Shown piece after piece: positions 42,677-53,911 of a stretch of 64,000 bases of DNA. The position numbers and the translations under genes were made by a program. Numbering within the stretch: position 1 is the stretch's first letter; every line of letters starts with the position of its first letter. The stretch covers positions 248,001 to 312,000 of the forward strand of contig JANFAH010000019.1 of assembly GCA_024663395.1 (NCBI GenBank), read 5' to 3'. The notes under the pieces were generated by a model. It had not been told where the DNA came from. It did no database searches and worked only from the letters and a program-made list of their open reading frames with translations. Origin of the DNA: Pisolithus tinctorius (Eukaryota > Basidiomycota > Agaricomycetes > Boletales > Pisolithaceae).

Positions 42677-45600
42677 ATGGACAGTGGCGTTCGATGCTTG
42701 TATGTTGACCTCGCTGGTGTCAGCGATTGTAGAGCTCTCAGTTATGAGTGTATCCGGCGGGAGTATGCCTTCGAGTGTGTTGCGTTGCAGCACGAGTTGT
42801 CATTGCAGTCTAATGTGATGTTTCTGGTGTGTTGTGCTAGTTCTCTTCGGGAGTTTGTGGAACATTACCCATTTTTGGGTATGAAGGATATTAGATCTAT
42901 TGCGACTTTTCATAAGGTGGTGTTGCATAGGAAGCTGCGGCGGGTGATGTGTCTCGATGCACTTCGTATCCATGAATGTACAGCTGCATGTCCAGCACTG
43001 GTTTATGTATTTCGAGAGCTAAGAACTGCGCGGCAGGGGTGTAGCCTTGCGCCAGTATTGCCACCGGCTGTCACGCCTGAGGTAAACGTTGCTCATGTCA
43101 GAGGTTTGCATCGACTGGAGATGCAGGCTGTATGTCCAACACCGACAGTGGGGACGAGTCAGGAGTCGCCCAGTTATCCTCCCTTCTGTTCTTTGAGTGA
43201 TAAGTTCGAAATAATTCACGATTGGCAGAACAACATTTCCCCACAACATCTCCGAGAGGACGTTTGTGCAGTCTGTGTGCAACTGGTTCCGTGTCGCAAT
43301 CTCGCAGATGTCGTACCTACAAAGGAAATGCTTTTCGTGCTAAGAAACGATTGGTTGCCTCAACAGTGTCGTCCTCGGACGTATGATATAGAGAAATATC
43401 ATGGGGCTATACTTTGTTATCGTGGGATGCATTGCTTGCATGATATCGGGCAGCTACGGATGTGCCTTTCATGTCGAAAGGCTTTGACAGCGAGGTTGCC
43501 CCGGCAACCGAAGGATGCAATAGCTAATTTTCAGTATTTCGGCGCGGCTGAGTTGCCGCACTGCATTCGGCAATGTATGCAGGCTTGCAGTGCATTGGAA
43601 TTGATGCTCGTCGCTGCATGTCACACTACTGTCATCACCCATCATTATCAGACGAGAGGCGGTCACGGTGGGCGGGTTCCTGAAGAAGCAAGTCAGTGGT
43701 TCAACCGAGGGAATGTAGCTCTTCTGCCTCAGGACCCCTGCTCTTTGACAAACATTCTTCCACCGACACAGAACGATTTACGGGGCGTGGTGTGCGTCGT
43801 GTTCGCTGGTGGCTCTTTTCGTCCGAGCCCGGACACATTGCGGAGATTCCCTCCCGTTCTTGTGAGCAGATCAAGAGTAAAGTGTGTGATTGAATGGTTG
43901 ATATCGAACAATGAATGGTATTCAAAAAGCGGAATTACATTTAGTGCAGAGAATCTGGCGGCGTTGATTGAAGGCGAAGAGGATGAAGGTGTATTGCAGG
44001 GAATCGAAATTACTCATCTCCGTGACGATGACACAGTTGATGGCAGCGATCGCGTTGATTGGTCTGCATTGACAGCAGACCTGGTCACAGAAATGGTCGC
44101 ATACATCGATGGCGACCGTTCTGAGCGATCGCGTCGCTCGATGAAGGCGACTGTGCTGGCCCATGTACTGAATCATAAAAGTTTCTTGGTCAGTCGTGCA
44201 GGAACAGAATTGATGAACGAGAACTCGCCTGCCTTTTTGACAGCGGTGTTTCCACATCTGGATCCATGGGGAATCGGTGGGTTTAATCACCCTGCACGGC
44301 GACCCGACCAGCAAATCTCCTTCCAGCGACAACTCAGAAATCTGCTTCGGCAGGTGGACTCCCCTTTTGCTGGGGACGCCACTTTTCCTTTTATCTGTTG
44401 GAACATCCTACAAAAACGAGCAGCAAGTCAAAATTCGGCGTTCTGTATACCGTCTGCTCGACGGCACAGTCTTGTGAACGATATTCATGAGGCAGAATCG
44501 GACATAAGGGCTTTGGCCGAGAAATTGGAACGTAATCCGAAAGCGAGATTAAATGCAGGCGGCGAGCGAAGGGCGTTACAATTGTTTCGTGAGTTGAACG
44601 TGATCTGTCGATCGTTGCCTGGCAGTGATGGTTATAAGTTGTGCCGTCGCAATGAGATTCGTTCTCTTACACGGGCTTTAGGCACGCCAGCCTTTTTCTT
44701 GACCTTAAATCCACATGATCTCACCAACGTTCTCGTCGCTCATTTCAGAGGTATGGACACGGCTCGTTGGTGCGAACTAGGTTCGTTCGAGCATGCCACT
44801 TTTGTTGCTTCGCATCCGGCTGCCGCCGCTAAAGCTTTCGACGTCCTGATTCGTGGGTTTTTGGATATCATCGTGAAGTATAATAAGAGAGGTGGGTTGT
44901 TTGGTAATTGTACTGGTTATTACGGTACGGTGGAGGCACAGGGAAGAGGGACACTTCACTGTCATATGCTTCTGTGGATTGAGGGTCATCCAAATCCTGA
45001 ACGTTTGCGATCAATTATGACGGATGACCAGTGATTTGAACACTCACTTTTCCAGTGGTTGGAGGATATTATCCGCTGTGAGCCTCCAGGGTTGTCCGTT
45101 AACTGTCTTAACACAGTTGACATAAAATCTGCGAAACCTGCTCGGCCTGAGGACGAGCTCGATCTGCGTTTAGAGGAACCACCTCAAATTGCCGTGCTGC
45201 CTGAATGTGATTTTGAAGATGCATTTAACGATTTCGTTTGACGGCTTGCTATTGAATGTAACTGGCACGAACACACGCCTACCTGTTTCAAACATCTTCG
45301 TTCGGGTGAGGAGCCTCGAGATGAAAATTGTCGTATGTGCATTGACGGGTCCGTTCGTGCTGAGTCCTACCTTGATCCTGAGACGCAATCCATCCTCCTT
45401 CGCCGTCTTCATCCCTGGGTCAATAATTACAACGACGTTGTTCTGTTCCTTCTGCAGTGTAATATGGATATCAAGTTTATTGGATCCGGTGCTGCAGCGA
45501 AGGCATTGACTTACTATATAAGTGACTACATCACCAAGAACGATCTTCAGGTCCACGTTGGTCTTCAAGCTATTCGCGCCGCTATTGACAGCCACCGTAA

Positions 45601-48568
45601 ACTCTTCGTCGACGACATAGAGACTCCATCCTCAGTGCGCGAACGAAACCTGCTGACGAAGACCGTTAATGCTATGATGGGTAGACGCGAGGTTTCTCAC
45701 CAACAAGTTATGAGTTACTTAATTGGGGGCGGCGATTTTTATACTAGCCATGAATTCTGCATTGTCCGCTTCCATGAGTTTGTGGATATCGTGATTGCAC
45801 ATGAGCTTCATGTTGATGGTGATTGTAATTGTACGGGTGAGGAACTTACTGATTGCCCAGAAAATTTGTACGGTTCCACGTGTACAGCGCATACATCTGA
45901 TGGTTCGCTGTCTGTTGTATTAGAACCGCAGGACTATTTGATGCGCCCCTCCGTCCCTCCGTTCGAGGGGATGTGTTTGTGGCAGTTTCTGGAACAAACG
46001 CAAAAAGTGAAACGAACGTCTAGCAGCGTGAATTCTTTGCAAGAACAGTGCACCGCATGTGGGGATGCTGCCGCATGGTCTGGTAATGAACGACCTGCAT
46101 ATTCACGCAGGTTTCGTGCACCCTTCACAGATCACGCTCATCCCCAGTTCAACACTCATGACCTCTGTATCTGAAACGCGTTCGTTGTGCCTGTTCTACT
46201 GGGGGACTCGATCCCTCTGCCTCGAAAATCTGATTTTCGCATGGAAGAGTTCTGTCGAGCTATGTTACTTCTCTTCCATGCATGGCGCAAACCCTCCGAT
46301 CTGCTGGAAAATTATTCTTGCTGGACAGAGGCATTCGATGCTTACCAATTCTCTGACGCTGCCTCTCGCATAATATCCAACTTTCTCATTGAATTGGAGT
46401 GTAAGGATGCCAGGGATACTATACGAGACGACTTTCTCAGTTCGGCTTCGCAAGCTAAGCCTTCCTCTGACCTGTACTTGAATAAACCGGATGAATTTGA
46501 CGTCGAACTCTTGAGAGAAGCGCTAATTCTCGATTCGGAGCTTGACCTTGCGGAGGAGAGCGATTCAGAAGGTCTTGATTCTGATCATTTGGACAGGCAT
46601 GGCAGAGGCGCACTTCCGGTAGATGAACAGGACATTATCGCGATGTCACGGGCACTTCATCGCGATCATAAGCATGCCGAGGAACCCAGTGTAATCGAGG
46701 GACGTGTCATCGAAGTCAGCATTGAAATGGAAGATCAAATTAATCTGCATAACACTTACATGTCATCCCAGCGAAAACGCAAACGTCCGCAAAGAACAGC
46801 ACATGAGGATGATATCGATGTCGTCGCATCGTCGAGTCGTAAACGGCCGCGTACTTCCGGCGACCACGCTGCTGCATCCCTTACCGTTGATAAGGTCCAG
46901 ACTAATTGTTCCGCGCGAGCCATTGTTGACAAAGATCACGAGGATGCCTTTCTACTGCAAATGATTTCAAAGTGGTCTTTAGATTCCAATCCTGAACAGA
47001 AACGTGCCTTTACAATAATAACGGAGCACATGATGCGGAACGACCCAGAACAGATGTTGATGTTTGTCACTGGCATTGGGGGGTCTGGAAAAAGCCACCT
47101 CATCAGAGCAATTGTTGATGCGTTCACACAACAAGGCCGCGCTTGGGAAATTTTGTTGAGTGCTCCAACGGGTAGTGCTGCATGCCTCATCGACAGTTTC
47201 ACGATTCATGCACTCACTCTCATGAATTCTCGCTCCCTTGGGAAAAGCAGGAGACGGGATCAGCGCAATGCCAACGAACAGAGTGTTGATATGGATGAAT
47301 TACAGGAGATTTGGCGCGACGTCACGTATTTGGTTTTGGACGAGGTTTCGATGGTTTCTGCCGAGCTGCTTTCCGACATAGCAAGACACGTAAGTCTCGC
47401 TAAAGCCGGCGACCCTGATAGAAAGGATAAGCCGTTCGGGGGTATCAATGTTATCTTCGCTGGAGATATGGCGCAACTTCGCCCTGTGAACGGTACCGCC
47501 TTGTACTCGCACGCTGTTGTAAATAACTTATCGAGGTGTTCATTCGAAACCGTAAAAGCGCAGCGTCGATTATTTGGAGCCTTCCTATGGAGATCGTTAA
47601 CCCATGTTGTTCAACTCGTTCAGAACGAGCATGCGAAAATGGACCCTTCCTTCGTCGAAATGCTTGCGCGGATAAGATTGGGATCGGCAACAACATCCAC
47701 TGATACTGCACCTTCCGACTGGCAGCAACTGCAACAAAGACAGCTGAAAGAATTACATACAACCAGCGTTAAAGACTTCTTGCATTTCTCCGACGCCCCG
47801 ATCGTCTTCGGTGAACGTCGTTTGCGAGATCGATGGAATGAGGAAAAAGCCAAAGCCTTCGCACGTGACACTGGCAAACCATTTGATTATTACTATGCTC
47901 AACACTTCTGCGACGGCGAGCGCCTTACTGGACAAGAGGACGAGCAATTGGCATTAGTGCGACCAAAAGAGTCCAACGATTATCTTGGACGTCTGCCCTT
48001 ATTTCCAGGAATGCCCGTTCTCATCACTGAAAATCTATGTGTCGCCGGAAAGGTCGTAAATGGGGCTCAGGGTACTGTCCGCGACATCGTTTGCTCTATT
48101 GTAGACGGGAAACGCATCATCAAGTGTGCATACATCGCTGTTCCCGCATCGACACTAGAACTTCCTGGTGAGGACGCGCATATCGTAGCTGTCTTTCCTC
48201 AACCATCTACGTTCACTTATTTCTCTGAACATGCGGGACGGTTCCGCATCACCCGCTGCCAGGTTCCGGTGGTGCCTGGATGGGCGTTCACGGACTACAA
48301 GGCACAGGGAACTACGCTCGACAAAGTCATTGTTGACTTAGCAAGTGCCAGGGGGGTGCAACACGCCTACGTTATGTTATCGCGCGCGCGATCTCTCTCC
48401 AACCTTGCCATCCTACGCTCTTTTTCCCCACAATGCACCCTGCGTGGTCTGCAGCACGACCTTCGCAACGAGCTGGATCGGCTGGCAAAACTCGATACCG
48501 CAACTACCGCGACCTATTCTGAAAACCACCCCAACGTCACAGTGATGTCGATATCTACTTCATCATAG
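42677..48568 (+). pseudogene. Helitron Rep-helicase with three in-frame TGA
   Basis: A single reading frame of 1964 codons runs without frameshift from the ATG at 42677. It is interrupted only by TGA at 45032-45034, 45239-45241 and 46172-46174. Order: an N-terminal Cys-rich DUF6570-like region (CAVC near residue 197), the FLTLNPHDL segment, the HUH motif in GRGTLHCHMLLW (about 760), a C..H.H..TC zinc segment (about 860), and the two-tyrosine motif YYISDYITK (about 945). A PIF1-family helicase follows with Walker A GIGGSGKS (about 1467), SAPTGSAA, Walker B LVLDEVSM (about 1552) and FAGDMAQLRPV. The protein would nick, copy and unwind for rolling-circle transposition. At each stop a CGA codon would restore arginine at a plausible place, so decay seems recent. 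Confidence 0.9.
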
Positions 48569-48688
48569 CTTTTACACATGTTTCTACCACTGATCCTTCC
48601 TTTTTCGTATGACGATCATGTTTACCCTCCAGCGCGTTTAAATTGAAACGGTTCGTGAATAGTTTCCTCATTGTTCTCTCTTCTCACC

Positions 48689-49144
48689 ATGTCCTTCCTT
48701 CCATCGACGAATCATCTCCTTGCGGCCGACCTCTGGAGTGAGAACCTACAGCCGTTAATCAAGGACCGTGCACACCCTCGCGATCTCCAGCAATGAGAGT
48801 GCTTCCCAACAACTCTCGCTCACATGGTCGAATGGGCCTCAGTGGCACGTCATCCGACTTGCGGTGATCGCCGACGCTCGCATCTAATGGTCTACAAAAC
48901 GCTGCCGATTCCGGGACCTTCAGGAGTGTTGTACCCTGTGTCAGTACGTGTCTACGGCTTCCTGGAAAGGTTCAGTGTCGGTGATTTCGGAAATTGGGAT
49001 GGGTCTGTTGCTTACCTTTCATATCCTGCCATATCTAAAGCGAACCTTTCAGAGACTGCGCAAAAGCAGCGTGTGCTGTTCAAAGCCTGTCTATTAGCGG
49101 CGTTGGCAATGCAGGCGCATGGCGAAATCAACTGGAACGCTTAA
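48689..49144 (+). pseudogene. Helitron-borne ORF 1, one nonsense codon
   Basis: ATG at 48689, 121 nt after the helicase stop, opens 152 codons broken by one TGA at 48794-48796 (CGA would restore arginine). The part after it has VYGFLERFSVGDFGNWDGSVAYLS and a helical C-terminus. I recognise no domain. Position and orientation suggest co-transfer with the Rep-helicase. Confidence 0.5.
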
Positions 49145-49250
49145 ATCTCGCAGCAACCTTTGCTAGCCATGTTTTGAAAATCCCCCTTCCTGCGATACAA
49201 TTCCGACATCACATTCACATGCAAAGAAAAGTATTCACAAAGGTATTGAC

Positions 49251-49805
49251 ATGCGTTGCCCCTCTCTTCAAAATCTAACCCGACCTCCACAACAGGCACA
49301 TCACACCACAGCTGCCCACGCTAACCCGCCTGTTAACAACGGCCCTCAAAACGTACATCTTCCAAAACTGCCCGACTACCCATGGCAGTGGAACGGACCT
49401 CTCGAAATTCTAGAATGTAATGAGGACGGAACCATCTCCCCGATTCATGAAGTGTTGCTTTCCTGGGGGGATTTCGTAGAAATCGATGCTGAGTTCGATC
49501 TCGTCATCGTTCGCACCCATGCCATGAGAACGTACTTATGTGTATTCTTGACTTGCAAGCAAGTCCTTCGACTGCAAACGGCCCAAACCGCGCAGGTAGG
49601 TCCCCCTCTCTACTGCTTGCTAATTCTACCCTAACTCCTTCTATAGCATTCAAGTGGACGTTTTCCCTCCCCACCTACAGAGGTGAGACGTATGCGTGCC
49701 AACACTTCCACGCAGGACCATGACGTCCTCCCATTATCTGAACCAAACCTGTCGTCGGCAACTCCTCCACTGTCCTCGCAACTCGCGAGCACTTCTACCA
49801 TGTAA
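49251..49805 (+). CDS. Helitron-borne two-exon gene, unknown protein
   Basis: Exons 49251-49595 and 49647-49805 join in phase 0 for 167 residues. The intron is 51 nt with a GTAGGT donor, CTAAC branch site and TAG acceptor. The middle (YPWQWNGPLEILECNEDGT, then SWGDFVEIDAEFDLVIV) looks like a small beta-rich domain. The ends are Pro/Ser/Thr-rich. No break was found. No family is recognised. Confidence 0.6.
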
Positions 49806-50025
49806 TAAACAAACTAAAACCATGCAAACTGATGCCCATCCTCCTTCTGACAACGCCCCTTTGCGCTACCAACTCTGCCTCCTACAGACGTTAATAACTT
49901 CTTCCTCCTAAGTTTTTGCCTGTTTAATTTGCTGCAGACGTCAGTAACTACATAGATCAATAGAATTCGCTTTATGAACACACGATCTTGAACTGTATGT
50001 GCTCTCCAGCTGACTGCCCCAACAA

Positions 50026-51318
50026 ATGGCCACTGCAACAGCCACCGTCCCCACGCAGAAACCCAGTAATCTGCCTTCGACTTCCATGATGGCTCCCAAG
50101 CGTGAGGCTTCGCAATCTAAAGATGCATCCCCTCCGAAACGAATGCGGTCGAACGCTGCACAACCCGTGGCCACGATGGCCTCTACTAGACACGCCGAAA
50201 TCGTTCCCGAGCCCCAACCGAACTCCTCTAACCTTCTACCTTCTTCCAGTCCATCAACCGGCACTCTCCCAAGCACCCCAGTCTCCGTTCCAGCTGACGC
50301 TCCCGTGCCTTATCAAGAACCTACGCCCCAAATGGCCATATCTGAGGTACAAAGAGAGCAAACTCCTACGCCCCCTCACCACCCTATTTCCTCTAGTAGC
50401 AGTCAACCTATCCCAGCTACTGTCGCTACCACCATAGCTACTGTAGGACCGACACCTGTCTCGCGCGTGCTCGATCCCAAGCGCACGGCTACTTGTCCAG
50501 AGCCACTGCTAAAGTAAAACTCTTTCCCTATTCTCTGCAATCCTCACCTAACGTCCCCTCCCCCCTAGACACATTCAGACCCTTTCCGCATATTCCAACC
50601 CTGAGGCCAACACCTTCGCACTCGGACATATACTTCCTAGTGCGACATGGGGAGCTGCGGATACATTCGAAGATCGCAGTAAAATCCTCTGCAATCCAAA
50701 GACTAACGAACCCATCAACATATGGATTCTTGGCCACATCACGAACACCTGGTTTATGAAAAACGGTGCTCCTGACAATCAATGCTCCGTTACTATCCTA
50801 CCACTTTCTCTGACTCTTGGTCAATACGCGACCCAACTAGTATCGAAGTTCTCCACCCCTACTCTACATATGGCCTCTGTTCTCTGCATCCCAAAACACA
50901 CACTCACCTCCTCAAACCTTCTCCACAGCAAACAATGAATACGATCGCGGCCTCGTCCATGCCGTTCGGTGGCAAAGTCCCCATGGTGGCGGCATCGTAT
51001 GTCCTCTGCTCTCATCCATTTAACATGCTTCAACCACCATTTTAGCTGTCACTGTTCAACAGCATCTATGACGCACGAGAAGTCCTGAAAAGCAAGAGCG
51101 TAATGCAAAAACTAGATATCTCCTACCTAGAAAAAAGAGCACTTGTCCTAATCGAGACACACCTCCAACAATACCGTCAAAAAGACGAAAACGGTCGCTG
51201 GACAATCTCTAAAGCACAGTTCGAACTGCAAGCCGTCTATCTTCTTCAAGAACCTTGTATTGCTGACATGAACCAATCCACGGATAGCGGTGTGGAAATA
51301 GCAGGCCTTGAAATCTAG
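50026..51318 (+). CDS. Helitron-borne four-exon gene, unknown protein
   Basis: A consistent model is 50026-50513, 50569-50839, 50929-50996 and 51063-51318, giving 360 residues with a TAG stop. The first intron (55 nt, GTAAAA, CTAAC, TAG) is convincing. The second uses a weak GTATCG donor. The third is GTATGT to CAG. The first 165 residues are low-complexity, rich in P, S and T, with a basic KRMRS patch. The next part (FALGHILPSATWGAADTF, INIWILGHITNTWFMKNG) may be a folded beta domain. A helical C-terminus follows. I do not recognise it; an OB-fold, single-strand-binding role would fit a Helitron but is speculation. Confidence 0.5.
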
Positions 51319-51483
51319 ACCGTCAAAAACCATCCATTCCCCCCCTTTCTTGCCCCACTAACCTTCCCGTCAGATCACCCGCAAAATACGTACCATGGTC
51401 TCCTGTGACCTCATCGATCTTTCTCTGCCCCCCATATAAATAGACAAAAAATCTAACGCATCGCCGGAATTCATTCTAAAAAG

Positions 51484-51906
51484 ATGACAACAGTCCTCGC
51501 GTTTTTCCTCTCCACACATGAAAACAGCGGTCAATGGATCATAGCGTTTAAACATCTCCAAAATGACCTCGAATTCCTTATCAAAACCAATGTTTTCCCC
51601 GTCGATGCCGCACTTAGCGAAACAAACATCTACCATGAAAAATTCCATTTCCGAGTCATCTTTGATCAGCATCGTCATCAGTACATGCGCTCTCAAGCGT
51701 CTTACCTATTCATCCGCCTCAACCCACAAGGTCATCCCATTCACATTTGGCCTGAAAACGACATGGACCATATTCTAGACGCCCTCCTTCTGTATTTGCC
51801 TTCCACCCCCCTCTTCTCTTGCAATTGTCTAACCCTCCACCCCCCCAGATTGAATAGCCAGATCCCCTGCCTCGCCTCCAACAACAATCCCCCAATCCGT
51901 AATTAA
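51484..51906 (+). CDS. Helitron-borne ORF 4, unknown protein
   Basis: A single 140-codon frame from an ATG at 51484. The first 90 residues look globular (FFLSTHENSGQWIIAFKHL, FRVIFDQHRHQYMRSQASYL). The tail is Pro/Asn-rich and may be non-native. No domain is recognised and no splice signals are needed. Confidence 0.4.
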   Translation: MTTVLAFFLSTHENSGQWIIAFKHLQNDLEFLIKTNVFPVDAALSETNIYHEKFHFRVIFDQHRHQYMRSQASYLFIRLNPQGHPIHIWPENDMDHILDALLLYLPSTPLFSCNCLTLHPPRLNSQIPCLASNNNPPIRN

Positions 51907-51960
51907 GCCACATCCCTACAAATCCCACTGCCTACTGTACATCTCACCGTTCTCGTTCTC

Positions 51961-52400
51961 TACATTGACATTGTATCCCCTTACAGTGCCCTACCTATGG
52001 CAGAAGTACATTGACATTGTTTCCTTTTACAGTGCCCCACCACCTATCATCGAATTTTTTTTAAATTTCCCTAGAATGTATAGAGCCTCGAACGATCCAA
52101 CTGTACCATTTTATCGTCAAAATCATAAAAGTCTCGTCAGAATGTATAGATCCTATCGAACCGATGTCATAATTATCTTAAATTCAGCGCTCCTTAAAAA
52201 TGACGTTGTTCCCTGTGCCAAACTCATCACGTTCGTAAAATGTGTCATTAGAAATACTACATCATCGATCGAAATTAAATTCAACGCTCCTTAAAAATGA
52301 CGTTGTTCCCAGTACCAAACTCATCACCTTCGTAAAATGTGTCGTTAGAAATAAAGAGCCTCGAACAATCCCTACATCGCTGCATTTCCAACGAGCCCAG
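51961..52400 (+). repeat. AT-rich direct repeats in the Helitron
   Basis: Two copies of TACATTGACATTGT start at 51961 and 52007 (46-bp spacing), each followed by TTACAGTGCCC. A longer unit starting TTAAATTCA.CGCTCC recurs near 52178 and 52275 (97-bp spacing, about 80 bp similar). An AGAGCCTCGAAC word is repeated at about 52083 and 52357. The block lies directly upstream of the F-box/nucleotidyltransferase-like gene and could be regulatory. Confidence 0.65.
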
Positions 52401-52479
52401 CCCCTAGGGACAACAAATGACCTCACTATCATTAAGCACATAAAGGTCAGTGGAGTGACGTCTCCTGACAACGCTGAAG

Positions 52480-53397
52480 ATGTTGTCCCCGGAGTTCCCT
52501 CTATTCGCAGACACCGACCTCCTCCAGGTCGTCCTTGAATACTGTGATATGAGAGACCTTCTCTCCTTCGCCAGCACATCCAAAACCAACGCGAATCGCG
52601 TCCAATGGTACTTGAAACACCACCTCGACGTAATCTGCACCCCGTTCTTCCCATCCACTGAAATTCTTACCAACATGCTCTCCGCATGCGACGCTATCGT
52701 GTCTGGGTCAGCAGCACTTCGCATGATCCTCCCCACCAATGCTTGCAATTGGCCTTCATCGGACCTTGACATTTACGTCACGCATTACAGCCAAGCCCAG
52801 CTATACAACCTTCTAAACAAGTATAACTATAACATCGTCTGCCAGAACCGCACCTGCCACGACGACTACTCCCCCTCCACCATCCTCACTGTCACAACCT
52901 TCGGAAATGGACTCAAACTTATTGACATCGTCGTCTCAAGAACGTCCTCCGCACTCTCCCCTATCTTTCAATTCCACTCAACAGCCGTCATGAACTTCTT
53001 CAGCGCTAACTCCTTGTTCTGCGCCTACCCAAGCCTCACCCTACAGCACCGTGCGATGATCAACACAGGCAGCCTCCAGGAGTGCACCTTCCCCCCCAGC
53101 CACATCCGAGCACTCCTCAAATACAAACAACGCGGTTTTCGCTTCATTTCCTGCGAAGAAACCCACCACCTGGCATTTGCCTGCAGAAGTGAAGTGCGTT
53201 CCTTAAACGACCGCAGATGGTTATCACTAGACTTTGCCACTGTCCCCCAGCGGCCGTCCTTACCGTTTGCCACATTCTACCGCTTAGGCACCGTCGACGC
53301 CGTCTGGACACTGGGAGGACATGTCTGCGGATCATCCTCATTATGCGTCCCACCAATCCTCTACATTATCGACAACTGCTCGTATGCCACTCTCTAA
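52480..53397 (+). CDS. F-box-like and nucleotidyltransferase-like protein
   Basis: An intact 305-codon frame from an ATG at 52480. Residues 1-45 (FPLFADTDLLQVVLEYCDMR, LLSFASTSKTN) resemble an F-box. Residues about 70-105 have IVSGSAALRMI followed by SDLDIYVTH, a GS...DxD arrangement seen in nucleotidyltransferase-fold proteins. A later FQFHSTAVMNFFS segment is shared with many agaricomycete proteins that I remember as unnamed. An F-box would link to SCF ubiquitin ligase, and the second domain may be active or a relic. It is the last gene of the Helitron and is unbroken, so it may be cargo rather than machinery. Confidence 0.55.
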   Translation: MLSPEFPLFADTDLLQVVLEYCDMRDLLSFASTSKTNANRVQWYLKHHLDVICTPFFPSTEILTNMLSACDAIVSGSAALRMILPTNACNWPSSDLDIYVTHYSQAQLYNLLNKYNYNIVCQNRTCHDDYSPSTILTVTTFGNGLKLIDIVVSRTSSALSPIFQFHSTAVMNFFSANSLFCAYPSLTLQHRAMINTGSLQECTFPPSHIRALLKYKQRGFRFISCEETHHLAFACRSEVRSLNDRRWLSLDFATVPQRPSLPFATFYRLGTVDAVWTLGGHVCGSSSLCVPPILYIIDNCSYATL

Positions 53398-53610
53398 CCG
53401 AAAACAAAACCATATCTGACGCCTTCGAACAGATATGCCATCTTCCACCAGACATAAAGCTCGGTAGCCTCTGTCGCCATAAATCTCCTCCATACATGCA
53501 CTATATAATATAAATGTCAAGAAAAGTCAACTGAACTTGTAGAGACTATGTATTAGAGAACACATGTGCCTCATCGAAAAGAGTAAATACATCACATGCC
53601 TTCTCCAAAT

Positions 53611-53633
53611 GCGTCCAGGAGCGCCCGGAGGGC
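53611..53633 (+). promoter_or_regulatory. Helitron 3' inverted repeat and hairpin
   Basis: GCGTCCAGGA (53611-53620) is the reverse complement of TCCTGGACGC at 42477-42486. GCCC-GGA-GGGC follows at 53623-53633. The element is thought to end within about ten bases of this hairpin. Confidence 0.45.
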
Positions 53634-53639
53634 TTTGGT

Positions 53640-53791
53640 ATAATCATCATGACTACATTACTAAAGCAGAAGGCCAAAACTTGGACTTTGCATTTGCACG
53701 AGCATGCACAGCTTATATAATCATCATGTGACTACATTGCTGAAGTCAAAGTCAAAGTCGAAAACTTCGACTTCGGAGGGTGAATGGCGCC
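53640..53791. repeat. Harbinger right end with duplicated subterminal unit
   Basis: ATAATCATCATG(TG)ACTACATT occurs near 53640 and 53716, each followed by AAAG/GAAG and a TCCAAGTTTT- or CGAAGTTTT-like inverted word. The inner unit contains the reverse complement of AATGCAAAGTCCAAGTTTT, which also stands at the left Harbinger end near 39500. The outer unit ends in the terminal repeat. Confidence 0.7.
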
Positions 53792-53911
53792 TTAGTGCTC
53801 GATGAGCGCTTAGCATTTGCTGAGTTGAGTAACAGTACTTGCCAAGCTCTTGAACAATTCAAAAACTGTCCAAAGTGTATGCTGTAATTCGACTGTCTTG
53901 CAGATGTGGTA

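Larger units (their letters stand above)
42477..53640 (+). mobile_element. Helitron, about 11 kb, inserted in Harbinger
   Basis: It encodes a Rep-helicase and five downstream genes or open frames. A 10-bp inverted match, TCCTGGACGC at 42477-42486 and GCGTCCAGGA at 53611-53620, lies near the ends. Each is followed by a small hairpin (GCC-ATCA-GGC at 42485-42494; GCCC-GGA-GGGC at 53623-53633). Short asymmetric inverted ends with hairpins are known from the Helitron2 type. A canonical CTRR 3' end was not seen. Harbinger sequence resumes by about 53641. Exact edges are uncertain by 10-20 bases. Confidence 0.65.
39482..53791. mobile_element. PIF/Harbinger transposon containing a Helitron
   Basis: It is flanked by TTA at 39479-39481 and 53792-53794, the 3-bp target duplication of this superfamily. 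Terminal repeats are GGCACCGTTCACCC at 39482 and GGCGCCATTCACCC (reverse complement at 53791). Both mismatches are CG-to-CA type changes. Deeper similarity continues (AAGTTTTCGACTT). It carries a MYB/SANT-like gene (+) and a DDE transposase pseudogene (-), the usual gene pair. Without the inserted Helitron the element is about 3.1 kb. Confidence 0.85.

Noticed and set aside
42677..48568. TGA as a recoded sense codon in the Helitron
   Set aside because: Other genes in the window end with TGA, and each internal TGA fits a CGA transition. Recoding is not needed.
53600..53640. Canonical Helitron CTRR terminus
   Set aside because: No CTAG/CTRR with a preceding long hairpin was found. The short inverted match and small hairpins fit a Helitron2-like end better but are not proof.
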